Positions 53,953-62,767 of a stretch of DNA of 64,000 nt are shown here, one piece after another. The stretch is from Microvirga zambiensis WSM3693 (GTDB lineage Bacteria; Pseudomonadota; Alphaproteobacteria; Rhizobiales; Beijerinckiaceae). Position numbers and translations under genes: made by a program. Where the stretch lies: assembly GCF_016735695.1 (NCBI RefSeq), contig NZ_JAERQD010000024.1:27216-91215 (forward strand), in the 5' to 3' direction. The notes under the pieces are model-generated. The model saw only the letters and a program-made list of their open reading frames with translations. It was not told the DNA's origin and searched no databases. Positions within the stretch are counted from its first letter, which is position 1, and the number at the start of each line of letters is the position of its first letter.

Positions 53953-54732
53953 TCAATGGGGCTGATGCACGCCAAGCCAGCCAAGCAGATTGGCGCGGAT
54001 GCGGCCGAACTGCGCAGAGGCCACGTTGCGTGGACGCGACATCGCGATTGTCTCCTCGTGGGCGAGAACACCGTCCTTCATGACGAGAACGCGGTCAGCC
54101 AGGAGAATCGCCTCCTCGACATCGTGGGTCACAAGAAGAACAGCGCAGCGGTGTCGCTGCCAGAGTTCGGCAACGAGTGACTGCGCCTTGATGCGTGTGA
54201 GCGCGTCCAACGCCGCAAAGGGCTCGTCGAGCAGCAGCAGATCAGGCTCCCGGACCAGAGCACGGGCAAGCGATGCGCGCTGCGCCTCTCCACCTGACAG
54301 CACTTTTGGCCAGACGTCGGCACGATGGCCGATGCCGACTTCCTCAAGCGCCGCGATCGCTTTCGTTCGATCCTGTCGGCCGGGAAGGCCAAGGACGACA
54401 TTGTGCCATACCTTCTTCCACGGCATCAGCCGCGGCGCCTGGAACGCCACCGCCCGCCGCGCTGCGACATCGACCGTACCGGAAATCTCGCGATCGAGGT
54501 TCGCCAGAATACGAAGCAACGTGCTCTTGCCGCAGCCGCTCGCCCCGAGGAGGGCGACGAATTCTCCCGGTGCAATATCGAGGTCGAGGTCTTTGAGCAC
54601 CTCGCGCTCGCCAAATCGACGCGTGAGACCCCGGACCCGGACGGCTTGCGCTCCTCGCACCTGCCGTTGCTGGACCTGGTGCTCGCGCGCCTGCTCGGGC
54701 GTGATCAAGTTCCATTGAACGCCGGTCGCCAT
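53953..54732 (-). CDS. ssuB: Sulfonate-type ABC ATPase (SsuB-like), second copy
   Basis: A 259-residue ATPase. Walker A 'GASGCGKST' (63-71), signature 'LSGGE' (145-149), Walker B 'LLLLDEPFAALDALTR' and H-loop 'LVTHDVEEAILLADRV'. It overlaps the end of the permease gene by 28 bp. The first ~30 residues are Gln-rich and atypical. This is closer to canonical SsuB than the copy at 43655. Confidence 0.93.
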   Translation of the reverse strand: MATGVQWNLITPEQAREHQVQQRQVRGAQAVRVRGLTRRFGEREVLKDLDLDIAPGEFVALLGASGCGKSTLLRILANLDREISGTVDVAARRAVAFQAPRLMPWKKVWHNVVLGLPGRQDRTKAIAALEEVGIGHRADVWPKVLSGGEAQRASLARALVREPDLLLLDEPFAALDALTRIKAQSLVAELWQRHRCAVLLVTHDVEEAILLADRVLVMKDGVLAHEETIAMSRPRNVASAQFGRIRANLLGWLGVHQPH

Positions 54733-55601
54733 GAGAGAAGAACCTTTTCAAGTGTCCTGACTGTAAAATCGACAGCGAGCCCAAGAAGCGCATAAACGAC
54801 GAGGCACACCACGATGACGTCGGTTTGGAAGAATTCGCGCGCGTTGGCCATGAGATAGCCGATGCCGGCTGTCGCATTGATCTGCTCGCCAAAGACCAGG
54901 GCCAGCCATGCGATGCCCAGGGAATATCGCAGGCCGACGAGGGCGTTCGGCAATGCCCCGGGAAGGATCACATGCCAGATCAGGGCGGCTCGCGATAAAC
55001 CGAGCGTGCGTCCCGCCTCGATCAACGTGGAATCCACGTTCCGGATGCCGGCGTAGACATTGAGATAGAGCGGAAAGGCGGTGCCAAGGGCAATCAAAGC
55101 AATCTTGGGCGCCTCGCCGATGCCGAACCAGATGATCAGCAAAGGGATCAGTGCGACGTTCGGCACGGTTCGCAGCATCTGCATCGTCGCATCGATCAAA
55201 TCCTCGCCGAGCCGAAACAGGCCGGCGCAAAGGGCCAGCGTCACGCCGACCGAGCCGCCAATTGCGAGGCCGACGAGGGCCCGCATGAGCGAAACCCACA
55301 TGGCTTGCTGCAATTCACCGGTGGCAATGAGGTTGGCCGCGCTGGAGACGACTGTGGCGGGTCCGGCCAGGACCTCCTTGGGCAGAAGGCCGGTGACCGA
55401 TGCCAGGTGCCACACGAGAACCACCAGAACCGGGCCGGAAGCGCGCCGCAGCCATCGCGGCACGCCCTTCGTGGAGGCCGAAACCGGTTTGATACGCTCT
55501 CGCAGGATACCCTGGCGTCGGGCACTCGTTCCAATCGCTCCTGTGTTCGACGCCGCGACCTGGCCAAATGCGGTGTTTATGACGGCTATGTCATCGGTCA
55601 T
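54705..55601 (-). CDS. ssuC: Sulfonate-type ABC permease (SsuC-like), second copy
   Basis: A 298-residue permease. The EAA loop is 'AGRTLGLSRAALIWHVILPG', with 'NVYAGIRNVDSTLIEAG' before it and 'SLGIAWLALVFGEQINATAG' after it, all canonical SsuC text. The first ~45 residues are soluble and variable. Start 55601 follows the binding-protein stop by 26 bp; an upstream start would overlap it. Confidence 0.93.
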   Translation of the reverse strand: MTDDIAVINTAFGQVAASNTGAIGTSARRQGILRERIKPVSASTKGVPRWLRRASGPVLVVLVWHLASVTGLLPKEVLAGPATVVSSAANLIATGELQQAMWVSLMRALVGLAIGGSVGVTLALCAGLFRLGEDLIDATMQMLRTVPNVALIPLLIIWFGIGEAPKIALIALGTAFPLYLNVYAGIRNVDSTLIEAGRTLGLSRAALIWHVILPGALPNALVGLRYSLGIAWLALVFGEQINATAGIGYLMANAREFFQTDVIVVCLVVYALLGLAVDFTVRTLEKVLLSWRPAFNGT

Positions 55602-55627
55602 TTGAACGCTGCCTCCCGGTCCGTGGG

Positions 55628-56605
55628 TCAATCGGTCGGAAGACCACGATAGATATATTCGTTCAGCTTCAACGACCCGGTTAGAACGCCGGCCTCCTTC
55701 CAAGTCTCAAAGACAGTCTGAAGGGATGCGGCTAGAGCGTCGTCGACGGGTGTGCGCTGATAAGCAGCCTCGGACGGATAAAGGCTCTCGACCGTATCCT
55801 TGTCCTGCTTGGTGAACTTGGCATAAAAGTCGATATAGGCACTCTTGTTCTCACGAGACCATTGATAGCCGCGCTCGACGCGATCAGCGAAATCCGCAAT
55901 TGCCGCGACTTTGCGTGGATCGGCAAGGGCGCTATCGGTTGCGCTAAGGATGCCATTTCCAGTATTGATGCCCACCCCATCGATCAATTCCGTCGCCTTC
56001 AGCGTCCCGACGGTTCGAGCGAGGTAGACGCCCCACGTTCCCCAGGCGTCGATACTTCCGGCCTGAAAGGCGGCGCTCGCGTCAGTCGGGGTTAAAAACG
56101 CAAGTTTCACGTCGGATGGCGTGAGGCCAGCCTTTTTGAGAACCCCAAGCACGAGGTAATGCGCGACGCTTCCGCGCGTCGTGGGTGAGATTGTCTTTCC
56201 CTTCAGATCGCCGATTGACTTGATCGAACTTCCAGCCGGCACGATCAGCGAGGACCCAAGGCCGCCGTTCGAAAAGTTGGCGACCACCTTGATTTTCGAT
56301 CCCCCGGCAATCGCACTCACCGTCGGCGAGTCGGCCGCCGAACCGATATCGGCCGCGTCGGCCTTCAGAGCCTCATGAAGATTAACCGCGGCCGGATACA
56401 CTGACCATTGGATCTGGTAAGGGACATCCTTGAGAAGGCCGGCAGCCTCGAGTTTGGCCCGCGTCGCACCCGTTTGGTCACCGACACGCAAGACCACCTT
56501 GCTGAGATCCTCAGTGGCTGAGGCCCTCGTGACAGGGCCGAACGTCGATGCCGCAACGAGACCGCCGACAGCCAGTCCAAAGGCACGGCGAGAGAATGTT
56601 GTCAT
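55628..56605 (-). CDS. ssuA: Aliphatic sulfonate-type ABC substrate-binding protein (SsuA-like)
   Basis: A 325-residue binding protein with a Tat-type signal ('MTTFSRRAFGLAVGGLVAAS') and cleavage region 'RASATED'. SsuA-type text: 'LRVGDQTGATRAKLEAAGLL', 'QIQWSVYPAAVNLHEALKA', 'DIGSAADSPTVSAIAGGSKI' and 'AAFQAGSIDAWGTWGVYLAR'. It captures an alkanesulfonate or aryl sulfonate for the SsuC/SsuB pair downstream. It follows the monooxygenase gene by 41 bp. Confidence 0.93.
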   Translation of the reverse strand: MTTFSRRAFGLAVGGLVAASTFGPVTRASATEDLSKVVLRVGDQTGATRAKLEAAGLLKDVPYQIQWSVYPAAVNLHEALKADAADIGSAADSPTVSAIAGGSKIKVVANFSNGGLGSSLIVPAGSSIKSIGDLKGKTISPTTRGSVAHYLVLGVLKKAGLTPSDVKLAFLTPTDASAAFQAGSIDAWGTWGVYLARTVGTLKATELIDGVGINTGNGILSATDSALADPRKVAAIADFADRVERGYQWSRENKSAYIDFYAKFTKQDKDTVESLYPSEAAYQRTPVDDALAASLQTVFETWKEAGVLTGSLKLNEYIYRGLPTD

Positions 56606-56646
56606 GAAAATGGCCTCCTTAGCCAGTTGGCTAGAACGGGGATGCG

Positions 56647-57984
56647 TCACTCGGCGGCGACGCGCGCAGGCACGGCAGCGTATCGATTGTTCGGCACCTG
56701 AATGCCCAAGTTGCCGCGGAACGTTTCGGCTTCATACTCGGTTCGGTAGAGGCCGCGCTTTTGCAGGATTGGCACCACCGTATCGGCGAAAACCTCCAAC
56801 TCCCTCGGCAGGGATACGTTGAAGACAAAGCCATCAGCAGCCTGGTTCGTGAACCAGTTCTCAAATGCGTCGGCAACCTTCTCCGGGGTTCCGATAAAGT
56901 CAGTTCTGGGCGTCGCGAACCGTCGGGCGACCTGCCGGAGGGTGAGACCTTCCTGCCGCGCGAGAGCCACAATGCGGCTGGACTGGCTTTGATTGCTGTT
57001 CGCACCATGCTCCGCGATGTCAGGGAACGCGCCATCGAGATTATGCTGCGAGAAGTCGTAGTCGTTGAAGGGCCGCCCGAGTAACGACAGAGCGTTTTCG
57101 ATCGAGGTTAGGTCGGTGAACTCCTGGAACTTGCGTTCAGCCTCTTCCTCGGTCGAGCCGATCACCGGCCTTATGCCCGGAAGGACGAAGAGCTGGTCCG
57201 GATCGCGCCCGAAACCGGACGCGCGGCGTTTGACATCGCGATAATAGGCTTGCGCTTCCGCGAGGGTTTCCTGCCCGGCGAAGATCGCATCGGCGCGGCT
57301 TGCGGCGAAGTTCTTGCCATCCTCCGATGCTCCGGCCTGAAAGATGACTGGCTGACCTTGGCGCGAGCGGGCGATGTTCAGGGGACCTTTGACCTGGAAG
57401 AACTCTCCCCTGTGGTTGAGTTCGTGGAGCTTTGCCGGATCAAGAAACACACCGCTGGCCTTGTCATGGACCAAAGCATCGTCTTCCCATGAGTCCCACA
57501 AGCCCTGCACGACGTCGAGATATTCAGCGGCAAGGCGATAGCGGGTGTCGTGTGTCAAATGCGAGGCTTTGCTGAAATTGGATGCGCTGCCCTCAAGCCA
57601 GGACGTCACAACATTCCAACCCGCTCTGCCACCGCTGATATGGTCGAGTGATGCGAACTGCCGGGCGATGTTGTAGGGCTCGCTATAACTGACGGTCACC
57701 GTCGCGACGAGACCGATGTGGGTCGTAGCACCGGCCAGCGCTGACAGAATTGTCAGCGGTTCGAACCTGTTCAGGTAATGTGGGCTTGATTTTGCCGTGA
57801 TGAACACGCTGTCGGCAACGAACAGGAAGTCGAACTTCGCCTTCTCGGCGATCGTGGCTTGCGTCTTATAGTAGGCGGAATTGGTGCTCGCATTTGGCTG
57901 CGCGTCCGGATGTCTCCAGTCCCCCCATCCCGTGCCGACCCCGTGCAGCATGAAGCCCAACTTAAGTTGACGATCTGCCGGCAT
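56647..57984 (-). CDS. Luciferase-like monooxygenase (NtaA/SnaA/DszA family)
   Basis: A 445-residue FMN-dependent monooxygenase. Family text: '[20 protein letters not shown]' (FMN region), '[20 protein letters not shown]', '[20 protein letters not shown]' and '[20 protein letters not shown]'. First gene of the ten-gene sulfonate operon. The SsuE-like gene in the same operon could provide FMNH2. The substrate may be a sulfone, sulfonate or thioether; NtaA itself acts on nitrilotriacetate, so nitrogen compounds cannot be excluded. Upstream lie an inverted repeat (58058-58073) and a degenerate module. Confidence 0.92.
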   Translation of the reverse strand: MPADRQLKLGFMLHGVGTGWGDWRHPDAQPNASTNSAYYKTQATIAEKAKFDFLFVADSVFITAKSSPHYLNRFEPLTILSALAGATTHIGLVATVTVSYSEPYNIARQFASLDHISGGRAGWNVVTSWLEGSASNFSKASHLTHDTRYRLAAEYLDVVQGLWDSWEDDALVHDKASGVFLDPAKLHELNHRGEFFQVKGPLNIARSRQGQPVIFQAGASEDGKNFAASRADAIFAGQETLAEAQAYYRDVKRRASGFGRDPDQLFVLPGIRPVIGSTEEEAERKFQEFTDLTSIENALSLLGRPFNDYDFSQHNLDGAFPDIAEHGANSNQSQSSRIVALARQEGLTLRQVARRFATPRTDFIGTPEKVADAFENWFTNQAADGFVFNVSLPRELEVFADTVVPILQKRGLYRTEYEAETFRGNLGIQVPNNRYAAVPARVAAE

Positions 57985-58057
57985 GAATGCGCTCCTGGTA
58001 AGGAATGAGTCATCTGATGCAGGGCGTTGGCTTCGACCCGCAGAGAACGGTAAGATC

Positions 58058-58073
58058 GTTCGCTAAAACGAAC
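58058..58073. promoter_or_regulatory. Inverted repeat GTTCG-N6-CGAAC upstream of sulfonate operon
   Basis: GTTCGCTAAAACGAAC has perfect 5-bp arms and a 6-bp centre, the same geometry as the repeats at 31335-31350 and 49083-49098 with one changed base per arm. It lies 74 bp before the monooxygenase start at 57984. About 20 bp further upstream, 58081-58098 reads like a degenerate module (AGAACATCGGTTTGTTG on the minus strand). Confidence 0.5.
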
Positions 58074-58387
58074 CAGAATGCAACAAACCGATGTTCTAAA
58101 ATTTGCGGTCGAAGGAGTATATAATTGCCAGAATAGGCCAAGAACTGGAGAATTTGGTTTCCCCAAGGGAAAACTGTCGATTTCGCAGAGCAGATATTGA
58201 CCTCCGAACACATTTAATGAGGCAGATTAAGTCAAACGCGTTCCATATGAGCTGCGTACGAACCGCTGATACCCGAATTGAGAAATTATTTATCTACCTC
58301 GACAAACATTTTTGGTTAGAATTTCTTGCAAGAGCAGTTTTCTTACGCGCTCTGGCTTCGCGGCAGATTGATTCCCCTGCTCATGAC

Positions 58388-58416
58388 GATCTTTTAAAAG
58401 AACATTTCCATTGACA
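58388..58416 (+). promoter_or_regulatory. Promoter module in plus orientation, without an obvious target gene
   Basis: GATCTTTTAAAAGAAC (58388-58403), ATTTCCA, TTGACA (58411-58416). The right half-site, 7-bp spacer and -35 match the modules at 31.3 and 49.1 kb closely, and the whole 16-bp repeat matches the 49-kb plus-strand repeat at 14 of 16 positions. Downstream on the plus strand no recognised gene starts until 58726. The surrounding 58.0-58.7 kb is AT-rich and has no convincing protein frame. Confidence 0.55.
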
Positions 58417-58688
58417 GCTTGAGAGGGGGAAAGCAACATATCTGCGCGGTTCGAACAGCTACATGCTCGAACAGCCGCGGTGATTTGAAGTGCACAGCTT
58501 GCGCCGCGACAACAAACGCTAAAGCGTCACGATGCCAATACGCATCGTGATCCATGTGAGGATCGCGGTCATGGTCATTCCCTTGCTGAACTTCATCCTG
58601 CAACGCCCGGCACGTTGGGTCCGCGGCGGCAGCGATTGGTGTCGTCGCTAAAAGTACCTTCCGACCTCCTTCCATGAAAACTCGCATC

Positions 58689-58711
58689 GCTGCCAGTCTC
58701 AGGCTGGCAGC
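58689..58711 (+). promoter_or_regulatory. Hairpin abutting a ribosome-binding site
   Basis: GCTGCCAG, a 7-base loop and CTGGCAGC form a perfect 8-bp stem. The AGGAG ribosome site of the small gene at 58726 begins at 58712, directly after the stem. Such placement can affect ribosome access; this is inferred from position. Confidence 0.45.
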
Positions 58712-58725
58712 AGGAGATTCACGTC

Positions 58726-58911
58726 ATGTCACATTCCACGCATGTTATCGAAGTTGGGAACGTTACGGCTGGTATCGTCGTTGCGACTGAGGGTGGCTTC
58801 CGCTTCTTCGCCGCCGGTCTGGCATTCAAGTCGCTCGATCTGGCGATCTTTCCCTCTATCGCTGATGCCAGCCGGGCTGCGCGCGCGAAATTTGCCAAAC
58901 GTCGCCATTGA
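58726..58911 (+). CDS. Small conserved hypothetical protein
   Basis: A 61-residue frame with AGGAG nine bases before the ATG. The sequence 'MSHSTHVIEVGNVTAGIVVA' and 'TEGGFRFFAAGLAFKSLD' reads as a small beta-rich domain; the tail 'DASRAARAKFAKRRH' is a basic helix. I recall similar short proteins in Methylobacterium-type genomes, with no known function. Confidence 0.6.
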   Translation: MSHSTHVIEVGNVTAGIVVATEGGFRFFAAGLAFKSLDLAIFPSIADASRAARAKFAKRRH

Positions 58912-59629
58912 GTAGCCCCCCACGACCATCAAGGCCCTGTTGGTTCTAGCCATCGCGATCGTGACTGTGCATGCGCAGGCGGCATTCCGTGTGCAGGCCC
59001 CAGCGCAGGTACTCTCGTGATGTTCGGGCAGTCGAGGCGGGATTCGGCGATTCAGGGCATTGCCAGCCGAAGCGAAAGATTTCTATGACAAACCGCAACG
59101 CCTTAAGGTGTCCGGCTTGAGCAATCTTAATGTCAAAGCGGGCGAGGCACATGCATTGGCTAGCTAGCACCGGGGCGCACACGGAGACTTATAGTAAGTG
59201 GATTGCGAGCCAGAAATTCAATCATGTCCTCGATGGTTCCTTCTATTTCTGCTATTCATAGGCGTTCTTTGTGGGGCTGCTTCTCAGATTATCGGATGAT
59301 CGCGCTTAATAGTTGCGATGAGAATTCGAAGAGCGACTGATTGGCTAGTGGGCGCACGCCTGGAACGTCTGCTCGGGTCTACTCGAATGTTCGTCGACCG
59401 TCCGCATTCTGAATCAAACTGAGGACCAGGACGTGAGGGCGAAATGGGGCTTGGACTGCGCCCAAGCAATTTGAGCCGGCGTCTTTGGCTTGTCGACCTA
59501 CCGCTATGATGGTGAGATCAATTTAGCCCAGGACAATCTCTCCTTCCTAGGGCACCATCTCGCTGGCCAACGCGGTAATGCAGCATCGATCCGCTCAATT
59601 CGCAACATAAACCGGTTAAGGCAAAACTG
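58912..59629. other. Stretch with a possible gene remnant, otherwise nothing recognised
   Basis: About 720 bp. At 58923-59020 the plus strand reads 'TTIKALLVLAIAIVTVHAQA' and 'AFRVQAPAQVLS' then stop: a signal-peptide-like sequence with no ATG, probably the remains of a tiny exported protein. The rest has short shadow frames only. No clear promoter for the cystathionine beta-lyase gene was identified. Confidence 0.35.
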
Positions 59630-60814
59630 ATGAACGAAAGAGACAATCCCTTGACGGGGGTCGGTCCGAATACGCGGCTTACTCGTGCCGGATACAGCCC
59701 GTTCGATTACCACGGCTTCATCAACCCCCCAACCGTCCGTGCCTCCACCGTCCTGTTTCCTGATGCTCGCACGATGGAAACACACGGGCAGAAGTACACA
59801 TATGGGACACGCGGCACCCCAACAACCGATGCTCTGTGTGATGCAATCAATGAGCTTGAGGGAGCAGCAGGCACGATTCTTCTTCCCTCTGGCCTCGCTG
59901 CGGTTACGGTTACGTTCCTGGCGTATCTCTCCGCCGGAGACCATGCGCTGATTGTCGACTCAGTTTACGGCAATGTCCGCCACTTCTGCGATTCGGTGCT
60001 GCCCCGCTTCGGCATCGATGTCGACTACTACGACCCCTCACTCGATGCCGGGATTGAGGCGCTTTTCAAGCCGAATACTAGACTGGTGCATACTGAGGCA
60101 CCGGGATCGAACACATTCGAAATGCAGGACATTCCGGCAATCGTGGCGGCCGCTCATAGGCATGATGCCGTAGTGACCATGGACAACACCTGGGCGACGC
60201 CGCTGAACTTCCGGCCGCTCGATTTCGGCGTGGATGTGTCGATCCAGGCATCAACGAAGTACCCCGCAGGTCATGCCGACATTTTGTTGGGCACAGCTTC
60301 GGCCAATGCCACACACTGGAGGCGCTTGGGACATGCGAATGGCGCGCTTGGGATGTGCGGCGCTCCGGACGATGCCTATCAAGTTCTCCGCGGCCTGCGG
60401 ACGATGGGTGTGCGTCTTGAGCGTCATCAGGCAAGCGCCCTGGCGATCGCAGAATGGCTGGAGGCACGCGACGATGTCGCCCGTGTTTTACACCCGGCTC
60501 TGCCAAGCTTTCCTGGATTCGCCATCTGGAAGCGTGATTTCAAAGGAGCGGGCGGCGTATTCTCCTTCGTTCTTGCGGTTGCGCCGCATCAGGACTTCAA
60601 AGCCAAGGCGCAGGCCTTCTTGGACGGTCTCTCGCTGTTCGGGCTCGGTTACTCGTGGGGTGGGTTCCAGAGTTTGGCCCTTCGAGTCGACCTGGAGGAT
60701 CGCCGCATCCTGCGTGCGCCGAAAGAAGGACCAATCATCCGTCTTCAAATTGGCCTTGAGGATGTTGACGACCTCAAGGCCGATCTTGCGAGGGGTTTCG
60801 ACGCGGCGGGCTAA
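59630..60814 (+). CDS. metC: Cystathionine beta-lyase
   Basis: A 394-residue PLP enzyme of the Cys/Met metabolism family. The PLP lysine is K210 in 'IQASTKYPAGHADILLG', with Y58 and R61 ('YTYGTRGTPTTDAL') for the phosphate and D185 ('VTMDNTWATP') for the pyridine nitrogen. It cleaves cystathionine (or another beta-thioether such as an S-alkylcysteine) to a thiol, pyruvate and ammonia. A free-standing gene on the plus strand in a sulfur-scavenging region may release sulfur from imported thioethers rather than serve methionine synthesis only. Confidence 0.93.
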   Translation: MNERDNPLTGVGPNTRLTRAGYSPFDYHGFINPPTVRASTVLFPDARTMETHGQKYTYGTRGTPTTDALCDAINELEGAAGTILLPSGLAAVTVTFLAYLSAGDHALIVDSVYGNVRHFCDSVLPRFGIDVDYYDPSLDAGIEALFKPNTRLVHTEAPGSNTFEMQDIPAIVAAAHRHDAVVTMDNTWATPLNFRPLDFGVDVSIQASTKYPAGHADILLGTASANATHWRRLGHANGALGMCGAPDDAYQVLRGLRTMGVRLERHQASALAIAEWLEARDDVARVLHPALPSFPGFAIWKRDFKGAGGVFSFVLAVAPHQDFKAKAQAFLDGLSLFGLGYSWGGFQSLALRVDLEDRRILRAPKEGPIIRLQIGLEDVDDLKADLARGFDAAG

Positions 60815-61297
60815 AAATCTCGGAATGGGTTTGCTTCGGCTCTCATAGACGACCGACTTTGAACACTGCACCTCGTTTCGAGGCGCTGGTGCCATGTTCC
60901 TTCGGCGAAGTCGCTTCGACGCCTTCTTGCTCTCGGCGCTCGCCCATCCAGTTTGCTGCCAGTAAACCAGTGGCAGGCGGCACACTGTCCGTCGATGTTT
61001 CAGTAGATACAGTGATAATCGACTCTTCGATCACCGATGGATCGATGACTGCCCTTATCGTCAGGAATGCTCTCGATTTGCTGGTCGGGTAGTCGGAGGT
61101 CCACCCCGGAGAAGGGCCGCGTTGGCCCTGCAGCAGCCGAATGCGAGCAAGGCCTCGTTTCACAGTGAGTCCCCGAGCACACTGTCAGAGGCGGAACGCC
61201 GACAGCTGTGCCGACGTATCCAGTATTATTCGGGAATCTCCCAGATCCTGTGATCCACGCTATGCTGCTGCGCGCACCAATCAGTGCGACATGCCAC
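60815..61297. other. Non-coding stretch, nothing recognised
   Basis: About 480 bp between the convergent cystathionine beta-lyase and luciferase-like genes. Short frames lack start signals and family resemblance, and no T-tailed hairpin was found. Confidence 0.45.
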
Positions 61298-62632
61298 CTA
61301 GAGCTGGCATGGAAAAAATCGGTTCTCGGGCCGCGGCAGACCTAGATGGTCGCGCAACGTGCTCCCCTCGTAATCGCGTCTGAATATGCCGCGGCGTTGA
61401 AGCTCTGGCACGACTTTGTCGACAAAGTCGTCAAGGCCCGCGGGCAAGAATGGGAACATCACGTTGAAACCGTCGCTTGCATCAGTTGCCAGCCATTCTT
61501 CCATCTCATCCACGATCGTTCCTGGTGTGCCAACAAACGCCAGACCGGAATAGCCGCCAAGACGCTGAGCGAGCTGACGCACGGTCAGGTTCTCGCGTTG
61601 CGCAAGCTCAATGACCCGCTCGCGCGCGCTGCGACTGGCATTGGTTTCGGGGATGTCAGGCAGTGGCCCATCCGGGTCGAAGCCCGACGCGTCGTGCCCG
61701 AGGGCAATAGAGAGCGAGGCGATTGCGCTGTCATAGTGCACAAGGCTATCGAGCTTTGCCCGCTTCGCGCGGGCCTCGTCGACGCTATCGCCCACTACGA
61801 CGAAGGCTCCGGGTAAGATCTTGAGATGGTCGCGCGGGCGGCCGAGCCGATCGAGTCGTCCCTTCACATCCGCATAGAAGGCGCGGCCGGCGACGAGATT
61901 GGGCGTGGCGGCGAAGATGACTTCTGCGGTTTCAGCCGCGAACTGACGGCCGGCTTCTGAGGCCCCAGCCTGCACGATTACAGGCCATCCCTGCACCGGG
62001 CGAGCAATGTTGAGCGGTCCACGCACCGAGAAGTAACGACCCTTATGGCCGAGCACATGAAGGCGCTCTGGATCGAAATACAGGCCACTCTCAATATTCC
62101 GGATGAAGGCGTCATCGGCGAAGCTGTCCCACAATCCGGTCACGACGTCATAGAACTCACGCGCACGGACATAGCGCTCATCATGTTCCATGTGATCCTC
62201 AAGACCGAAATTCTGTGCCGCGTCCGGATTTGACGTCGTAACGATGTTCCAACCGGCCCGCCCTCCGCTGATGTGATCCAGCGAAGCAAAGCGCCGAGCG
62301 ACGTGGTACGGTTCCTCGAACGTGGTCGAGGCGGTCGCCACGAGGCCAATGCGTTCAGTCGCTCCAGCGAGGGCAGAGAGTAGCGTGAAGGGCTCGAAGG
62401 AGGTGACGGTGTGGCTGCGCTTCAGGGCCTCGACGGGCATGTTCAGCACGGCCAGGTGATCAGCCATGAAGAATGCGTCGAACTTGCCGCGCTCCAGCGT
62501 CTGCGCGAAGCGCCTGAGGTGAGCAAGATTGAAGTTCGCGTCGGGATAGGCCCCCGGAAAGCGCCAAGCTCCGGTGTGGATACTTGCTGGACGCATGAAG
62601 GCGCCAAGATGCAATCTCTTCTGACGGGTCAT
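61298..62632 (-). CDS. Luciferase-like monooxygenase (NtaA/SnaA/DszA family)
   Basis: A 444-residue FMN-dependent monooxygenase. Text: '[20 protein letters not shown]', 'KGRYFSVRGPLNIARPVQGW', 'PVIVQAGASEAGRQFAAETA' and 'SDGFNVMFPFLPAGLDDFVD'. It is a paralogue of the proteins at 22070 and 56647. There is no transporter beside it; the gene upstream on the same strand is an MDR oxidoreductase, 135 bp away. The shared promoter module is not seen upstream. Confidence 0.92.
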   Translation of the reverse strand: MTRQKRLHLGAFMRPASIHTGAWRFPGAYPDANFNLAHLRRFAQTLERGKFDAFFMADHLAVLNMPVEALKRSHTVTSFEPFTLLSALAGATERIGLVATASTTFEEPYHVARRFASLDHISGGRAGWNIVTTSNPDAAQNFGLEDHMEHDERYVRAREFYDVVTGLWDSFADDAFIRNIESGLYFDPERLHVLGHKGRYFSVRGPLNIARPVQGWPVIVQAGASEAGRQFAAETAEVIFAATPNLVAGRAFYADVKGRLDRLGRPRDHLKILPGAFVVVGDSVDEARAKRAKLDSLVHYDSAIASLSIALGHDASGFDPDGPLPDIPETNASRSARERVIELAQRENLTVRQLAQRLGGYSGLAFVGTPGTIVDEMEEWLATDASDGFNVMFPFLPAGLDDFVDKVVPELQRRGIFRRDYEGSTLRDHLGLPRPENRFFPCQL

Positions 62633-62767
62633 TCACTCATCCTTTGAAGACGGGCCCATGTTGCCGGGCGACTACGGGAAAACTGCCGGTTCCGTCACGA
62701 GGCCATTAGGCAGCGAACCAAGCGACTGCCGGAAGCGATATGGCGACGGTGTGTTTTCAGGCCTTTC

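Noticed and set aside
53990..54718. Plus-strand open frame of 242 codons
   Set aside because: Antisense to the second ssuB gene, Arg/Ser-rich shadow composition.
58103..58414. Plus-strand 103-codon frame
   Set aside because: It overlaps the promoter module, has no ribosome site and no recognised domain; considered but not supported.
58394..58687. Minus-strand 97-codon frame
   Set aside because: Composition looks like chance; it would end inside the promoter module.
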